Source: Gillisia sp.
Lineage (GTDB): Bacteria; Bacteroidota; Bacteroidia; Flavobacteriales; Flavobacteriaceae
NCBI GenBank assembly: GCA_024635655.1
Contig: JAGXIL010000062.1
Span: 93,023 to 157,022 of the forward strand
DNA: 64,000 bases
Direction of reading: 5' to 3'
Shown here: positions 35,134 through 44,084 of the stretch, piece by piece
Position numbering within the stretch: position 1 is the stretch's first letter
Layout of the letters: each line of letters opens with the position of its first letter
Position numbers and translations under genes: made by a program
Notes under the pieces: generated by a model
Seen by the model: only the letters and a program-made list of their open reading frames with translations
Databases searched by the model: none
Told to the model about the DNA's origin: nothing

Positions 35134-35680
35134 ACAAGAGCGCTGGGAGACACTGCACAAAGAAATCTGGATGGACAGGTTTATTTATAAAGTTTCCAAT
35201 TTTGGCCGGGTAATAAGTTTTGTGAAAAACCCGGAAGGAGAATTATTGACCGGCGGAAAAACTGCGGGTTATTTATCTTTTGTAGTAGTACTTAAAACCG
35301 GAAAAAATAAAAGTTATTATTTTCATCGCGTAATCGCCGAATTATTCCTTAATAGATCTGAAGATGAGCAATATGTGATTCACAAAAATTACATCAAACA
35401 CGAAAACCACGTAGATAACCTTGCATGGGTAAATAAAGAGCAGTGGACCAGCCATCAATATGACAATCCCAATGTTAAGGAAAACAAACTGAAGCGAAAG
35501 TTAAGACAAGCCACAACTTATTCCAAGCTTACTTATGCCCAGGCGGTTATTTTAAAGAAGAAGTTACTTGATCCTAACCGAAAAACAAGGATCCGGGTGC
35601 TGGCAAAACAATTTGGAGTATCTGAGATGCAATTATACCGTATTAAATCCGGAGAAAATTGGGGAGATATTGAAGTATGA
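35117..35680 (+). CDS. NUMOD4/HNH-type DNA-binding protein with C-terminal helix-turn-helix
   Basis: A 187-residue protein. Residues ~5-45 match the NUMOD4 motif (IYKVSNFGRVISF, W-x-x-L ahead of it). Residues ~75-115 match a degenerate HNH_3 segment: FHRVIAELFLNR, then IHKNYIKHENHVDNLAWV with the conserved histidine and H/N positions altered. Residues ~135-187 form a helix-turn-helix-like end (LAKQFGVSEMQLYRIKSGENW). NUMOD4 and HNH domains are typical of phage and homing endonucleases. Here the gene sits between map and a methyltransferase and overlaps both ends (17 bp and 4 bp), so it may be a domesticated, perhaps regulatory, homologue. Confidence 0.78.
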   Translation: MIKSYRQERWETLHKEIWMDRFIYKVSNFGRVISFVKNPEGELLTGGKTAGYLSFVVVLKTGKNKSYYFHRVIAELFLNRSEDEQYVIHKNYIKHENHVDNLAWVNKEQWTSHQYDNPNVKENKLKRKLRQATTYSKLTYAQAVILKKKLLDPNRKTRIRVLAKQFGVSEMQLYRIKSGENWGDIEV

Positions 35681-36438
35681 AATTATTCAAAGTAATTCTC
35701 AATACCATACCAAGGCCCCTTCTTATTAAAATAAGTTATCTCGCAAGACCGTTTCTGCAACTTGCGCTAAAAGGAAATAAGTACGAAGATCCTATTGATG
35801 GAAAAAAATTCAGAAAGTTCCTGCCTTATGGATATGAAGTACAACGGGAAAACGTTCTTTCTCCTTCTACCCTCTCTTTAGAGCGCCACAGGATCCTATG
35901 GCTGTATTTAAAGGCCGAAACCGGATTGTTCAGGGAAAACCTCAAGGTGCTGCACTTTGCGCCGGAGCAGGCCTTTTATAAGCGTTTCAGGAATTTACAT
36001 AACCTGGAATATACCACCACAGATCTTAATTCACCTCTTGCCGATATAAAAGCTGATATTTGTGATCTGCCTTTTGAAGACGAGAGCTACGACTTTATTC
36101 TATGTAATCATGTCCTGGAGCACATTCCAAACGATACAAAGGCTATGCAGGAGCTATACCGCGTTTTGAAACCGGGAGGTACTGCGATCCTTCAGATCCC
36201 TCAGGACCTGTCAAGGGAGAAAACCTTTGAAGATAATAGTATTACATCCCGGGAGTTACGTGCAAAGATCTTTGGACAATATGATCATGTACGGGTCTAC
36301 GGAAGAGATTATTTTGACAAATTGAGAAGCATAGGATTTAAAGTAGAGGAAGTTGATTATTCTGAAACCTTATCTCCTTCTGAGATCAATAGGTATCGCC
36401 TTGCTGCCGGGGAAATTATTCCGGTGTGCAGTAAGTAA
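35677..36438 (+). CDS. Class I SAM-dependent methyltransferase
   Basis: A 253-residue methyltransferase. The segment VLHFAPEQAFYKRF takes the place of the usual SAM motif I (E/DxGxGxG), with LADIKADICDLPFEDESYDFILCNHVLEH as motifs II-III and RVLKPGGTAILQIP as the later conserved strand. The altered motif I is common in Methyltransf_11 proteins of Bacteroidota. The substrate is unknown. It overlaps the NUMOD4-type gene by 4 bp, so it depends on coupled translation with it. Confidence 0.85.
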   Translation: MKLFKVILNTIPRPLLIKISYLARPFLQLALKGNKYEDPIDGKKFRKFLPYGYEVQRENVLSPSTLSLERHRILWLYLKAETGLFRENLKVLHFAPEQAFYKRFRNLHNLEYTTTDLNSPLADIKADICDLPFEDESYDFILCNHVLEHIPNDTKAMQELYRVLKPGGTAILQIPQDLSREKTFEDNSITSRELRAKIFGQYDHVRVYGRDYFDKLRSIGFKVEEVDYSETLSPSEINRYRLAAGEIIPVCSK

Positions 36439-36440
36439 TT

Positions 36441-37469
36441 TTAATTTTGAATTAAATTTTCCTCAAAACCTTCAGTAGTAAACACTTTTGGCTCGTCATC
36501 TCCTTCAGCATAAATAAAGAAAACATCTACATTTTTGATCTTTTCAAGCATCTCAAGAGATTCCTCAAATCCCATTGCCATAAATGCCGTGGCATAACCA
36601 TCTGCAAGAGCACAATTTTCAGCTAGCACAGATGCGCTCAACAGGTTGCTCTTTTCAGCTAAGCCCGTCAGAGGATTAATTGTATGCACAAAAGCCTGTC
36701 CTGTAAGAGAATCGGTTTTAAACTTTCTATAATTTCCCGATGTGGCCATGGCCCTGTCAATAAGCTTAACAGCCGCCTGCAGAGAGCGCTCCCCTGGACT
36801 TTGACCTGGATCATCAATGCCTACCACCCAGGGCTGTCCTTTAGCAACATTGATTCCTTTAGCAGTGAGTTCTCCTCCAATCTCAACCAGATAATCCTGA
36901 ACCCGGTTCTGATCCAGATAATCTCCTATAACATCTACTGCAAAGCCTTTTGCAATAGCATTAAAATCGAGGTATATTCCCGGCTGTGCCATTTTAATAA
37001 GGTTGTCTTCTGTAAGTTCGAGTTTGTTGAAACCTACGTAATCCATTAGAGAGTCGATCTCCCTTTTATCTACTCTTTCATCTCCGGCGACGGGACCAAA
37101 CCCATAGATGTTTACGATTTTGCCTACAGTAGGATCAAAGTAACCTCCGCTTTCCGCGTATATTTGTTCTGACAAAAGGTAAACCTGCCTGAAATTTTCA
37201 TCAACTGTTACCGAGGTGTCTCCAACATTAATTCGTGAAATATCTGAATCGGCCTGATAGGTACTCATGGATGAATTAATTACTTCAAAAATGGAATCCA
37301 ATCCTTTTTCCATTTCTAATTCTTCCGAATGAAAATATTTGATCTGATAAGTTGTTCCCAATGCTTCTCCCGAATAAACCTGCTCCTGTACCTCAGAAGA
37401 GTTACATGCTATTAGTACGAAAAAGGGGATCAAAAATTTTATCTTATTCAATTTCCTGTAAACCTTCAT
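36441..37469 (-). CDS. apbE: FAD:protein FMN transferase (lipoprotein)
   Basis: Attaches FMN through a phosphoester bond to threonine in NqrB and NqrC. The 342-residue protein is a predicted lipoprotein (lipobox VLIAC, cysteine near residue 22), so it acts on the periplasmic side of the inner membrane. ApbE features include ISRINVGDTS, YLDFNAIAKGFAVDVIGDYL with the Mg2+/FAD-binding region, and the final ADGYATAFMAMG segment. The gene lies downstream of nqrA-F on the same strand and overlaps the small gene at 37444-37806 by 26 bp, which fits a role in flavinylating Na+-NQR. Confidence 0.93.
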   Translation of the reverse strand: MKVYRKLNKIKFLIPFFVLIACNSSEVQEQVYSGEALGTTYQIKYFHSEELEMEKGLDSIFEVINSSMSTYQADSDISRINVGDTSVTVDENFRQVYLLSEQIYAESGGYFDPTVGKIVNIYGFGPVAGDERVDKREIDSLMDYVGFNKLELTEDNLIKMAQPGIYLDFNAIAKGFAVDVIGDYLDQNRVQDYLVEIGGELTAKGINVAKGQPWVVGIDDPGQSPGERSLQAAVKLIDRAMATSGNYRKFKTDSLTGQAFVHTINPLTGLAEKSNLLSASVLAENCALADGYATAFMAMGFEESLEMLEKIKNVDVFFIYAEGDDEPKVFTTEGFEENLIQN

Positions 37470-37806
37470 AATTAACTATATAATCGTCATCCCTTGTAAC
37501 GGGTTTTTCGTAATTTAATGAATTGGCCAAGCCAACACCTGCATAGAATGTTCGTGCATTATATTTTAAAGCGTGTTTTTTAACCTTTTCCATAAGTTTA
37601 AGATCATATTTACGTGGATCTTTGGGATAAGTAATTGCCCTAACTACAACAAAATGGAGCTTTTTTTCCTTTATGGCAACAAATTGAGGATTAGTTTTCA
37701 ACTGGCTCTTAATTCCTAAAAACTCATATCCTTTATCCTCCAAATCTTTTCCAACGATATTCATCGCAAGATTATGCAGCTCCTGTTTGGTAAGATTATT
37801 TTCCAT
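37444..37806 (-). CDS. Small protein between nqrF and apbE, unknown function
   Basis: A 120-residue basic protein without signal peptide or membrane helix. It has alternating K/R, V and Y patterns (FVAIKEKKLHFVVVRAITY, then KKHALKYNARTFYAGVG) suggesting a compact alpha/beta fold. In flavobacterial genomes such proteins carry the neighbour-derived label Na+-translocating NADH-quinone reductase subunit F, but it has no cofactor motif of NqrF. It overlaps apbE by 26 bp and follows nqrF after the terminator. A role in Na+-NQR maturation is inferred from position only. Confidence 0.7.
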   Translation of the reverse strand: MENNLTKQELHNLAMNIVGKDLEDKGYEFLGIKSQLKTNPQFVAIKEKKLHFVVVRAITYPKDPRKYDLKLMEKVKKHALKYNARTFYAGVGLANSLNYEKPVTRDDDYIVNYEGLQEIE

Positions 37807-37883
37807 AGCACGACAAAATTACAACTAATCAAAACTTACGGCAAAAAAGTAAGGAATGAATGACCCTCTAAATGAGGCAAACC

Positions 37884-37918
37884 AAAAACAGCTACCCAAA
37901 GGCAGCTGTTTTTAAATT
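37884..37918 (-). terminator. Terminator after nqrF
   Basis: Inverted repeat AAAAACAGCT / AGCTGTTTTT (arms 37884-37893 and 37904-37913) with T-tracts on the minus strand, 14-48 bp downstream of the nqrF stop. It separates the six nqr genes from the small protein-apbE pair. Confidence 0.75.
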
Positions 37919-37931
37919 ATTCGCTTTTTGG

Positions 37932-39221
37932 TTATCCACCAAAATCATCAAATCTTACATTTTCCGGCGGTACACCAAAATCTTCTGTCATTTGTTGTAC
38001 AGCTTTGTTCATAAGCGGCGGACCACAGAAGTAATATTCAATATCTTCCGGATCTTCGTGATGTGATAAATAATTATCGATTACCACCTGGTGAATAAAT
38101 CCTACAAAACCATCTCCTTCATCATCAAGGTCTTTCTTCACCTTCCAGTTGTCTTCATCCATAGGTTCTGAAAGTGCCAAATGAAACTTAAAGTTAGGAA
38201 AATCCCTTTCTAAAGCTCTGAAATGTTCTGTGTAAAATAATTCCCTTTTAGAACGACCTCCATACCAATAGCTCACTTTTCTGTCTGTTTTTAATGTACG
38301 GAAAAGATGGTATAGGTGAGACCTCATAGGTGCCATCCCTGCTCCACCACCAACATATAACATCTCAGCTTCGCTATCATTAATAAAAAACTCTCCGTAA
38401 GGACCTGAGATCACAACCTTATCTCCTTCTTTACGTGAAAAAATATAAGAAGAAGCAATACCAGGATTTACATCCATCCAGCCATTCTTAGCCCTATCCC
38501 AGGGTGGAGTTGCAATACGAACATTTAACATGATCTCTCTTCCTTCAGCAGGATAAGAAGCCATAGAATATGCTCTTTCAACTGTTTCACTGTTTTTCAT
38601 AACGAGCGGCCATAAATTAAATTTATCCCATTCGTCTTTAAATTTTTGTGGATCCTCAGGATGTTCTTCCGGGTGAGCGGTGATATCCATGGAATCAAAT
38701 TTCACTTCACATTTCGGAATTTCGATTTGAATATAACCTCCGGCCTTGTAATCCATATCTTCCGGAATTTCAACCACAAATTCCTTTATAAAAGAAGCAA
38801 CGTTATAATTTCTGGTAACGGTAGCTTCCCATTTTTTAATTCCGAAGACTTCTTCCGGAATCTGGATCTTCATATCCTGTTTTACTTTCACCTGGCAACC
38901 GAGTCTCCATCCCTGTGCAATTTCCTTACGTGTAAAATGTGGTTCTTCCGTAGGCAAAATAGTTCCACCACCTTCAGATACTATACATTTACACTGAACG
39001 CAAGTTCCTCCTCCACCACAGGCAGAAGGTAAAAACAATTTATTTTCACCCAGGGTTGAAAGTAAGGTTCCACCAGATCCAACTTCCAGGTCTTTTTCTC
39101 CATTGATATTAATACTAACCGGCCCGGAAGGAATTAATTTTGCTTTGGCTCCCAAAAGCATTCCTACCAAAATTAAGATCAATACTAAAAATACGATTAC
39201 GCTTGCTATAATAACTGTCAT
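37932..39221 (-). CDS. nqrF: Na+-NQR subunit F (NADH-oxidising subunit)
   Basis: The cytoplasmic electron-entry subunit of the Na+-translocating NADH:quinone reductase. The 429-residue protein has an N-terminal membrane helix, a [2Fe-2S] domain with the cysteine motif [12 protein letters not shown] (residues ~68-80), an FAD-binding domain (~130-290, with [11 protein letters not shown]), and an NADH-binding domain with [13 protein letters not shown] and YYFCGPPLM. It transfers electrons from NADH to FAD and on to NqrC and NqrB. It is the last of six nqr genes on this strand. Confidence 0.97.
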   Translation of the reverse strand: MTVIIASVIVFLVLILILVGMLLGAKAKLIPSGPVSININGEKDLEVGSGGTLLSTLGENKLFLPSACGGGGTCVQCKCIVSEGGGTILPTEEPHFTRKEIAQGWRLGCQVKVKQDMKIQIPEEVFGIKKWEATVTRNYNVASFIKEFVVEIPEDMDYKAGGYIQIEIPKCEVKFDSMDITAHPEEHPEDPQKFKDEWDKFNLWPLVMKNSETVERAYSMASYPAEGREIMLNVRIATPPWDRAKNGWMDVNPGIASSYIFSRKEGDKVVISGPYGEFFINDSEAEMLYVGGGAGMAPMRSHLYHLFRTLKTDRKVSYWYGGRSKRELFYTEHFRALERDFPNFKFHLALSEPMDEDNWKVKKDLDDEGDGFVGFIHQVVIDNYLSHHEDPEDIEYYFCGPPLMNKAVQQMTEDFGVPPENVRFDDFGG

Positions 39222-39230
39222 ATCTTCTTT

Positions 39231-39845
39231 TTATATTTTGATACCCATAAAACTCATAAACCCTAAAGCCATAAGACCTGTAATAATAAAGGTTATTCCA
39301 AGACCCTTTAAAGGAGCGGGAACATTTGAATAAGTGATCTTTTCCCGTATAGCCGCAATACCAATAATGGCAAGAAACCAACCAATTCCACTTCCAAACC
39401 CATAAGTCAATGCGTATCCAATTCCGGTAAAGGCTTTTTGCTGCATAAATAAAGCACCCCCAAGAATAGCACAGTTCACCGCGATAAGCGGAAGAAATAT
39501 ACCAAGTGCTCCATATAATGCGGGAGCAAATTTTTCAACGATCATTTCTACAAGTTGCACCATTGCCGCAATAACAGCAATAAACATGATAAAACTCAGG
39601 AAACTTAGGTCAATAGTTGCGTATTCTGCACCTAACCAGCTTAATGCGCCGGGACGCAAAAGGTATTGATCTAGCAAAAAGTTTATTGGCACAGTAATAC
39701 TAAGTACAAAAATTACTGCTGCACCAAGCCCTACTGCTGTTTTCATTGTCTTTGAAACCGCCAGGTAAGAACACATCCCAAGAAAATAGGCGAAGATCAT
39801 GTTCTCTATGAAAATACTCTGAACAAATAAATTTATATATTCCAT
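39231..39845 (-). CDS. nqrE: Na+-NQR subunit E
   Basis: A 204-residue membrane subunit with about six helices. It is homologous to NqrD and together they hold an iron-sulfur centre at the membrane midplane; the cysteine-containing segments GMCSYLAVS and NCAILGGAL are present. The gene is placed in the order A-B-C-D-E-F and starts 24 bp after the end of nqrD. Confidence 0.95.
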   Translation of the reverse strand: MEYINLFVQSIFIENMIFAYFLGMCSYLAVSKTMKTAVGLGAAVIFVLSITVPINFLLDQYLLRPGALSWLGAEYATIDLSFLSFIMFIAVIAAMVQLVEMIVEKFAPALYGALGIFLPLIAVNCAILGGALFMQQKAFTGIGYALTYGFGSGIGWFLAIIGIAAIREKITYSNVPAPLKGLGITFIITGLMALGFMSFMGIKI

Positions 39846-39869
39846 TATAATTCTGTTTGCTGTTATTAA

Positions 39870-40637
39870 TTAGGCTTCAATTAATTTTCTGTTTCTGGAT
39901 CTCTGCCACCAAATAAGGAGTCCAACAACTATCAAAGCCATAGGAGACAGAAGCATTAATCCATTATTCTCATATCCAAAAGCATACAAACCTGAAGATT
40001 CTGCGAGAGTAGCTCCTTTATGACCCAAAACTTCGTATCCAAACAATTTCCCTGATCCTAATAATTCCCTGAAAAATGCCACAACAATAAGTATCAATCC
40101 ATAACCTGCGGCATTTCCTACACCATCCAGGAACGACCTGTAAATTCCATTACCTAATGCAAATGCTTCCAGACGTCCCATTACAATACAGTTGGTAATA
40201 ATAAGCCCGATAAACACCGAAAGTTGTTTACTCACATCATAAGCATAAGCCCTTAGCACCTGATCTACCAGGGCAACCAGGGATGCAACAACCACAAGCT
40301 GAACTATAATCCTGATCCTGCTGGGAATCATATCTCTCAACATTGAAACGATCATGTTTGAAAATGCCATTACAGCGGTAACCGCTATAGCCATAACAAC
40401 TGCCGGTTCTAACTGCACGGTAATCGCCAAAGCTGAACATATCCCCAATACCTGTACAGTAATAGGGTTATTATCATCTAAAGGATCTGTAAGTAATTTC
40501 CTGTTCCGTTTGGACAGAAAACTTTCTTTTTCATCAGTATCTGATAAGAACAGCACCATGGCGTTCTTTTTAGCTTCCTTCTGATCTTTTATTTCCTGAA
40601 CCGTTAATTCAGGTTTTTTAAGTGTTTCCTTTGCCAT
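39870..40637 (-). CDS. nqrD: Na+-NQR subunit D
   Basis: A 255-residue membrane subunit homologous to NqrE, with about six helices after an N-terminal cytosolic extension rich in K and E (residues ~1-50) that is longer than in Vibrio. Membrane cysteines in GICSALAITVQ and TNCIVMGRLEA are conserved for the iron-sulfur centre. It starts 6 bp after nqrC, consistent with one operon. Confidence 0.95.
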   Translation of the reverse strand: MAKETLKKPELTVQEIKDQKEAKKNAMVLFLSDTDEKESFLSKRNRKLLTDPLDDNNPITVQVLGICSALAITVQLEPAVVMAIAVTAVMAFSNMIVSMLRDMIPSRIRIIVQLVVVASLVALVDQVLRAYAYDVSKQLSVFIGLIITNCIVMGRLEAFALGNGIYRSFLDGVGNAAGYGLILIVVAFFRELLGSGKLFGYEVLGHKGATLAESSGLYAFGYENNGLMLLSPMALIVVGLLIWWQRSRNRKLIEA

Positions 40638-40643
40638 AATATT

Positions 40644-41384
40644 TTAATTATTTGCAACTTCTAAGTCTGTTTGGGTCTTGAAGTATGGTAAGTAATGTCT
40701 CAATCTTTCAGAGATCATATCTGAAATACCATCACCTGTAATAGTAGCACCTGAAATGGCATCTACCCTGTTGTCATCTTTAGAAGTACTTGAAGGCCCT
40801 TTTGCAACAGAAACTCCAATTAGGTTACCAGATTCATCAAATACTTTCTCATCTGCAAAGCGTTCCCTGAACCACTCCTGAGTGATCTCTGCACCAAGGC
40901 CCGGAGTCTCTCCTAAATGGTCAAAAACAGCACCTTTGATAGTATTTACATCATCTTGCAAGGCAATATATCCAAAGATAGCATTCCATAACCCAGCCCC
41001 TCTTAAAGGAATGATGTAGTATTTTTCACCTTCAACTTCAGCGATGTATAAAGGAAAATCTTGCTCTAGTGGCTCCCTCTTAATTTCTGATGCCAGGTCA
41101 ACATCAAAGGCTTCAACATTTTCTTTTTCGTTGCCTTCATAATCAAGTACAACCTCTTCAGTTATGTATTGATCATACAATTCCTCAGCTCCTGCCCTGT
41201 CGGTTTCAATACCAACAGTCGCTAAAATATTTTGCATTTTTTCCTGGCGCTGATTCTCATACTGCGTAGGTTGCAAAGATGTAGCTGCAAAAGCTAAAAT
41301 ACTACCAACTACCACTACCATTACGATAGCGAAAATAAAAGTATACGCGTTGGTATTCGTTTTATTTACTGATTTTTCTTCCAT
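40644..41384 (-). CDS. nqrC: Na+-NQR subunit C (covalent FMN)
   Basis: A 246-residue subunit with one N-terminal membrane helix and a periplasmic domain that carries covalent FMN at the threonine in the SGATITG motif (VDAISGATITGDGIS). This is the substrate site of ApbE, and apbE lies downstream in the same cluster. The end of the gene is 6 bp from nqrD and its start 1 bp from nqrB. Confidence 0.95.
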   Translation of the reverse strand: MEEKSVNKTNTNAYTFIFAIVMVVVVGSILAFAATSLQPTQYENQRQEKMQNILATVGIETDRAGAEELYDQYITEEVVLDYEGNEKENVEAFDVDLASEIKREPLEQDFPLYIAEVEGEKYYIIPLRGAGLWNAIFGYIALQDDVNTIKGAVFDHLGETPGLGAEITQEWFRERFADEKVFDESGNLIGVSVAKGPSSTSKDDNRVDAISGATITGDGISDMISERLRHYLPYFKTQTDLEVANN

Positions 41385-41385
41385 A

Positions 41386-42567
41386 TTAAACTGCTGTATT
41401 AATTTGCGGATTCATGGATTCTTTTCTCTTGATCCTTTTCTTAACATTGGCCTGAATCACATAGTGGTCAATTACCGGGGCAAATACATTCATTAATAAA
41501 ATAGCCAGCATAATTCCCTCGGGATACGCCGGGTTAAATACTCTTATCATCACTGCAAAAAATCCTATTAAAAAGCCGTATATCCACATACCTTTTAATG
41601 TTTGTGATGCCGAAACAGGATCTGTTGCCATAAAAACGATACCAAAGGCCAAACCACCAACTATCAAATGGTTATACCATGGGAAATTAGTAAGTTCATT
41701 TCCTTCCAGTCCTAAAGCAGGTAAGGAATTAAAGATCAACGCCATTATGGCTGCTCCTATAAATGCACTGAGGATGATCCTCCAGTTCCCCACTTTTGTA
41801 AAGATCAGTAAAGCAGCTCCCACCAGCACTAAAAGGGCCGAAGTCTCGGCAATAGAACCGGGAATAACTCCCATAAACATATTCATTGAACTATAACCCA
41901 CTTCTTCCCCTGCGGCCAGAGCCCCAAGGATAGTTTCTCCGGAAACACCGTCTACCTGATATGCTTCACTAACCCACACCTGGTTTCCAGACATATAAGT
42001 TGGGTAGGCAAAAAAGGCAAAGGCCCTCGCGGTCAAAGCCGGATTTAAAATATTCATACCGGTACCTCCAAATGCTTCTTTTCCAATCAATACGGCAAAT
42101 ACTACAGATAAGGCTACCATCCATAAGGGTATATCTATAGGCATGATCATTGGGATCAAAAGACCCGTTACCAAATATCCTTCGTTTACTTCGTGTCCTC
42201 TTTTAATAGCAAATGCAAATTCTATTCCTAAACCAACACCATAAGAAACGGCGATCATAGGAAGAATTTTCAAGGCTCCGTGACTAAAAGCCTCCCAAAA
42301 ACTTACTTCCGCCTGAATTTGTGAAAGATACTGGTAACCACCATTCCACATTCCGAAAATAAGTGCCGGAACAAGGGCTATCACCACAGTGATCATAGTT
42401 CTTTTTAGATCTACAGCATCCCTTACATGTGCACCGGTTTGGGTAGTATGATTTGGGGTAAATAAAAAAGTATCTAAAGCATTAACAGCCGGAGCATATT
42501 TTTCAAATTTTTCACCCTTACCAAAAGGACCTTTTAATCTATCTAATCGTTCTCTAATCCATTCCAT
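41386..42567 (-). CDS. nqrB: Na+-NQR subunit B (covalent FMN and quinone/riboflavin)
   Basis: A 393-residue integral subunit with about ten helices. The FMN-attachment region is GSIAETSALLVL, with the threonine that ApbE modifies, and the segment PIDIPLWMVALSVVFAVLIGKEAFGGTG belongs to the Na+ and quinone path. It ends 1 bp before nqrC and begins 10 bp after nqrA. The protein couples electron transfer to sodium export. Confidence 0.96.
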   Translation of the reverse strand: MEWIRERLDRLKGPFGKGEKFEKYAPAVNALDTFLFTPNHTTQTGAHVRDAVDLKRTMITVVIALVPALIFGMWNGGYQYLSQIQAEVSFWEAFSHGALKILPMIAVSYGVGLGIEFAFAIKRGHEVNEGYLVTGLLIPMIMPIDIPLWMVALSVVFAVLIGKEAFGGTGMNILNPALTARAFAFFAYPTYMSGNQVWVSEAYQVDGVSGETILGALAAGEEVGYSSMNMFMGVIPGSIAETSALLVLVGAALLIFTKVGNWRIILSAFIGAAIMALIFNSLPALGLEGNELTNFPWYNHLIVGGLAFGIVFMATDPVSASQTLKGMWIYGFLIGFFAVMIRVFNPAYPEGIMLAILLMNVFAPVIDHYVIQANVKKRIKRKESMNPQINTAV

Positions 42568-42577
42568 ATATATACTA

Positions 42578-43918
42578 TTAACCTACTTCTGTAATCATTA
42601 AATCCAGTCCTAAACGAATAATTTCCTGAGCTTCTATTTTTGAAGTATTCACATAATCAATTAAAGCAAAATCTTCAGGAGCTACTTCATATATACCCAG
42701 GGTCTCCATTTTTTCAATGTCGCCTGCCATACAAGCCTTAATTAGCTGCATTGGGAATATTTCCATTGGAAAAACCTCTTCCATTTCCCCTGTAACTACC
42801 AGTGCCCGCTCTTCTCCGTTAAGGTTGGTAGTAGGTTCGAACTTTTTATTCGGAAATAAAAAAGACAGGGAGGTTCTTGAATTGGAATGAATATTATTAT
42901 AAGTAAAAGGCAACCAACCCAGCATACGGTACTTATTACCTTCGGGTATCAAACTCAACGTATTTGGATAAATTCCCAGATACTGGTTATTTGAAATCTT
43001 TAGTCCGGTGAGGATATCTCCTGAAATGATCCTGATGTCATCAGTGACATTTCCTATAAGATCCACAGAATTTGCACCTATTATAGTTTTGTAGTATTTT
43101 CTATCTTTAGCTTCACTACCGGTTACAGCAACAGTACGTTCTGCAATGAATCTACCGGTGCGAAAAACATTTCCAATATTAGCAACATCCTCAGCTCCTA
43201 CTACCCAAACTCTTTCCCCCATATTAATAGGGTCGATTTTATGAATTTGTACGCCAACATTTCCTGCAGGATGAGGCCCCTTCACGTGATGTATTTCGGC
43301 TCCTTTAATATCTGAAAGATATGAGGAACTATCATCTATAGAAACGTGAACCTTTCCCGGAGTTAATTTTTGCAATGCATATATCCCTTCCTGAAATGCC
43401 GCTACTTTATCTTTTAAAATAAATCCCAGGTCTGCACTTATGGGAGCAGTACTAACTACCGAAACAAATATTGCTTTTGGAGTATCTTTAGGGTCGGCAA
43501 CTATGTCATAAGGCCTTTGCTTAATAAAGGCACCACAACCACTTTCATAAATAAGATCTTTAACAGTTTCTGCATTGGCTGAAGCTGCATCCAGTTTCCC
43601 GAATTCTCTGTAATCATCTACCGGATCGGCTTCTATGATCACTTCCATGATCACGCGTTTTCCCCCTCGCTTAATTTCAAGAAGAGTACCGCTCACCGGC
43701 GAAGTAAACCGCACCTCCTCGGTGTATTTTGAAAAGAAGAGCTCATCACCAGCAAGAACCTTTGCACCTTCTTTAAGAACCATTTTTGGAATAATAGAAT
43801 GAAAATCTGGAGGTTTAATGGCGTAGGTCCTTGAACGTGGGGCCTCAACAAGCTGTTTTTCCGCCTCTCCTTTAAAATTAAGAGTTAAACCTCTTTTAAT
43901 TCGAATGTCTTTTGACAT
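42578..43918 (-). CDS. nqrA: Na+-NQR subunit A
   Basis: A 446-residue peripheral cytoplasmic subunit, the first gene of the cluster. It contains a GKVHVSID and biotinyl/lipoyl-like segment and an SLBB-like region of the NqrA family, and binds the ubiquinone-containing membrane side of NqrB. The start lies 40 bp downstream of a TAnnTTTG box on the minus strand, which marks the start of the nqrABCDEF transcript. The plug-protein gene is divergent. Confidence 0.95.
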   Translation of the reverse strand: MSKDIRIKRGLTLNFKGEAEKQLVEAPRSRTYAIKPPDFHSIIPKMVLKEGAKVLAGDELFFSKYTEEVRFTSPVSGTLLEIKRGGKRVIMEVIIEADPVDDYREFGKLDAASANAETVKDLIYESGCGAFIKQRPYDIVADPKDTPKAIFVSVVSTAPISADLGFILKDKVAAFQEGIYALQKLTPGKVHVSIDDSSSYLSDIKGAEIHHVKGPHPAGNVGVQIHKIDPINMGERVWVVGAEDVANIGNVFRTGRFIAERTVAVTGSEAKDRKYYKTIIGANSVDLIGNVTDDIRIISGDILTGLKISNNQYLGIYPNTLSLIPEGNKYRMLGWLPFTYNNIHSNSRTSLSFLFPNKKFEPTTNLNGEERALVVTGEMEEVFPMEIFPMQLIKACMAGDIEKMETLGIYEVAPEDFALIDYVNTSKIEAQEIIRLGLDLMITEVG

Positions 43919-43958
43919 AGGATGGGAGTATAAATTAAATATTTAAATTTTGAATGTG

Positions 43959-43966
43959 CAAATTTA
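43959..43966 (-). promoter_or_regulatory. -7 promoter element of the nqr operon
   Basis: On the minus strand the box reads TAAATTTG, an exact TAnnTTTG match, 40 nt upstream of the nqrA start. A TTTG (minus strand of 43989-43992) lies 22 nt further upstream as a possible -33 element, slightly longer than the usual spacing. Confidence 0.5.
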
Positions 43967-44060
43967 CTAATTTTAACCCCATATTTCCCAAACAAATCAT
44001 ATTATTTTCAGAGCTATTTTTATAATTAAGAGCTATTTTTTAAGGGGAATGAAAATTGCA

Positions 44061-44068
44061 TACCTTTA
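44061..44068 (+). promoter_or_regulatory. -7-like element upstream of the plug protein gene
   Basis: TACCTTTA fits TAnnTTTA and lies 16 nt before the ATG at 44085. Its position downstream of the ATG at 44049 supports the shorter start. Confidence 0.35.
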
Positions 44069-44084
44069 TCCTTATTTCTATTAT

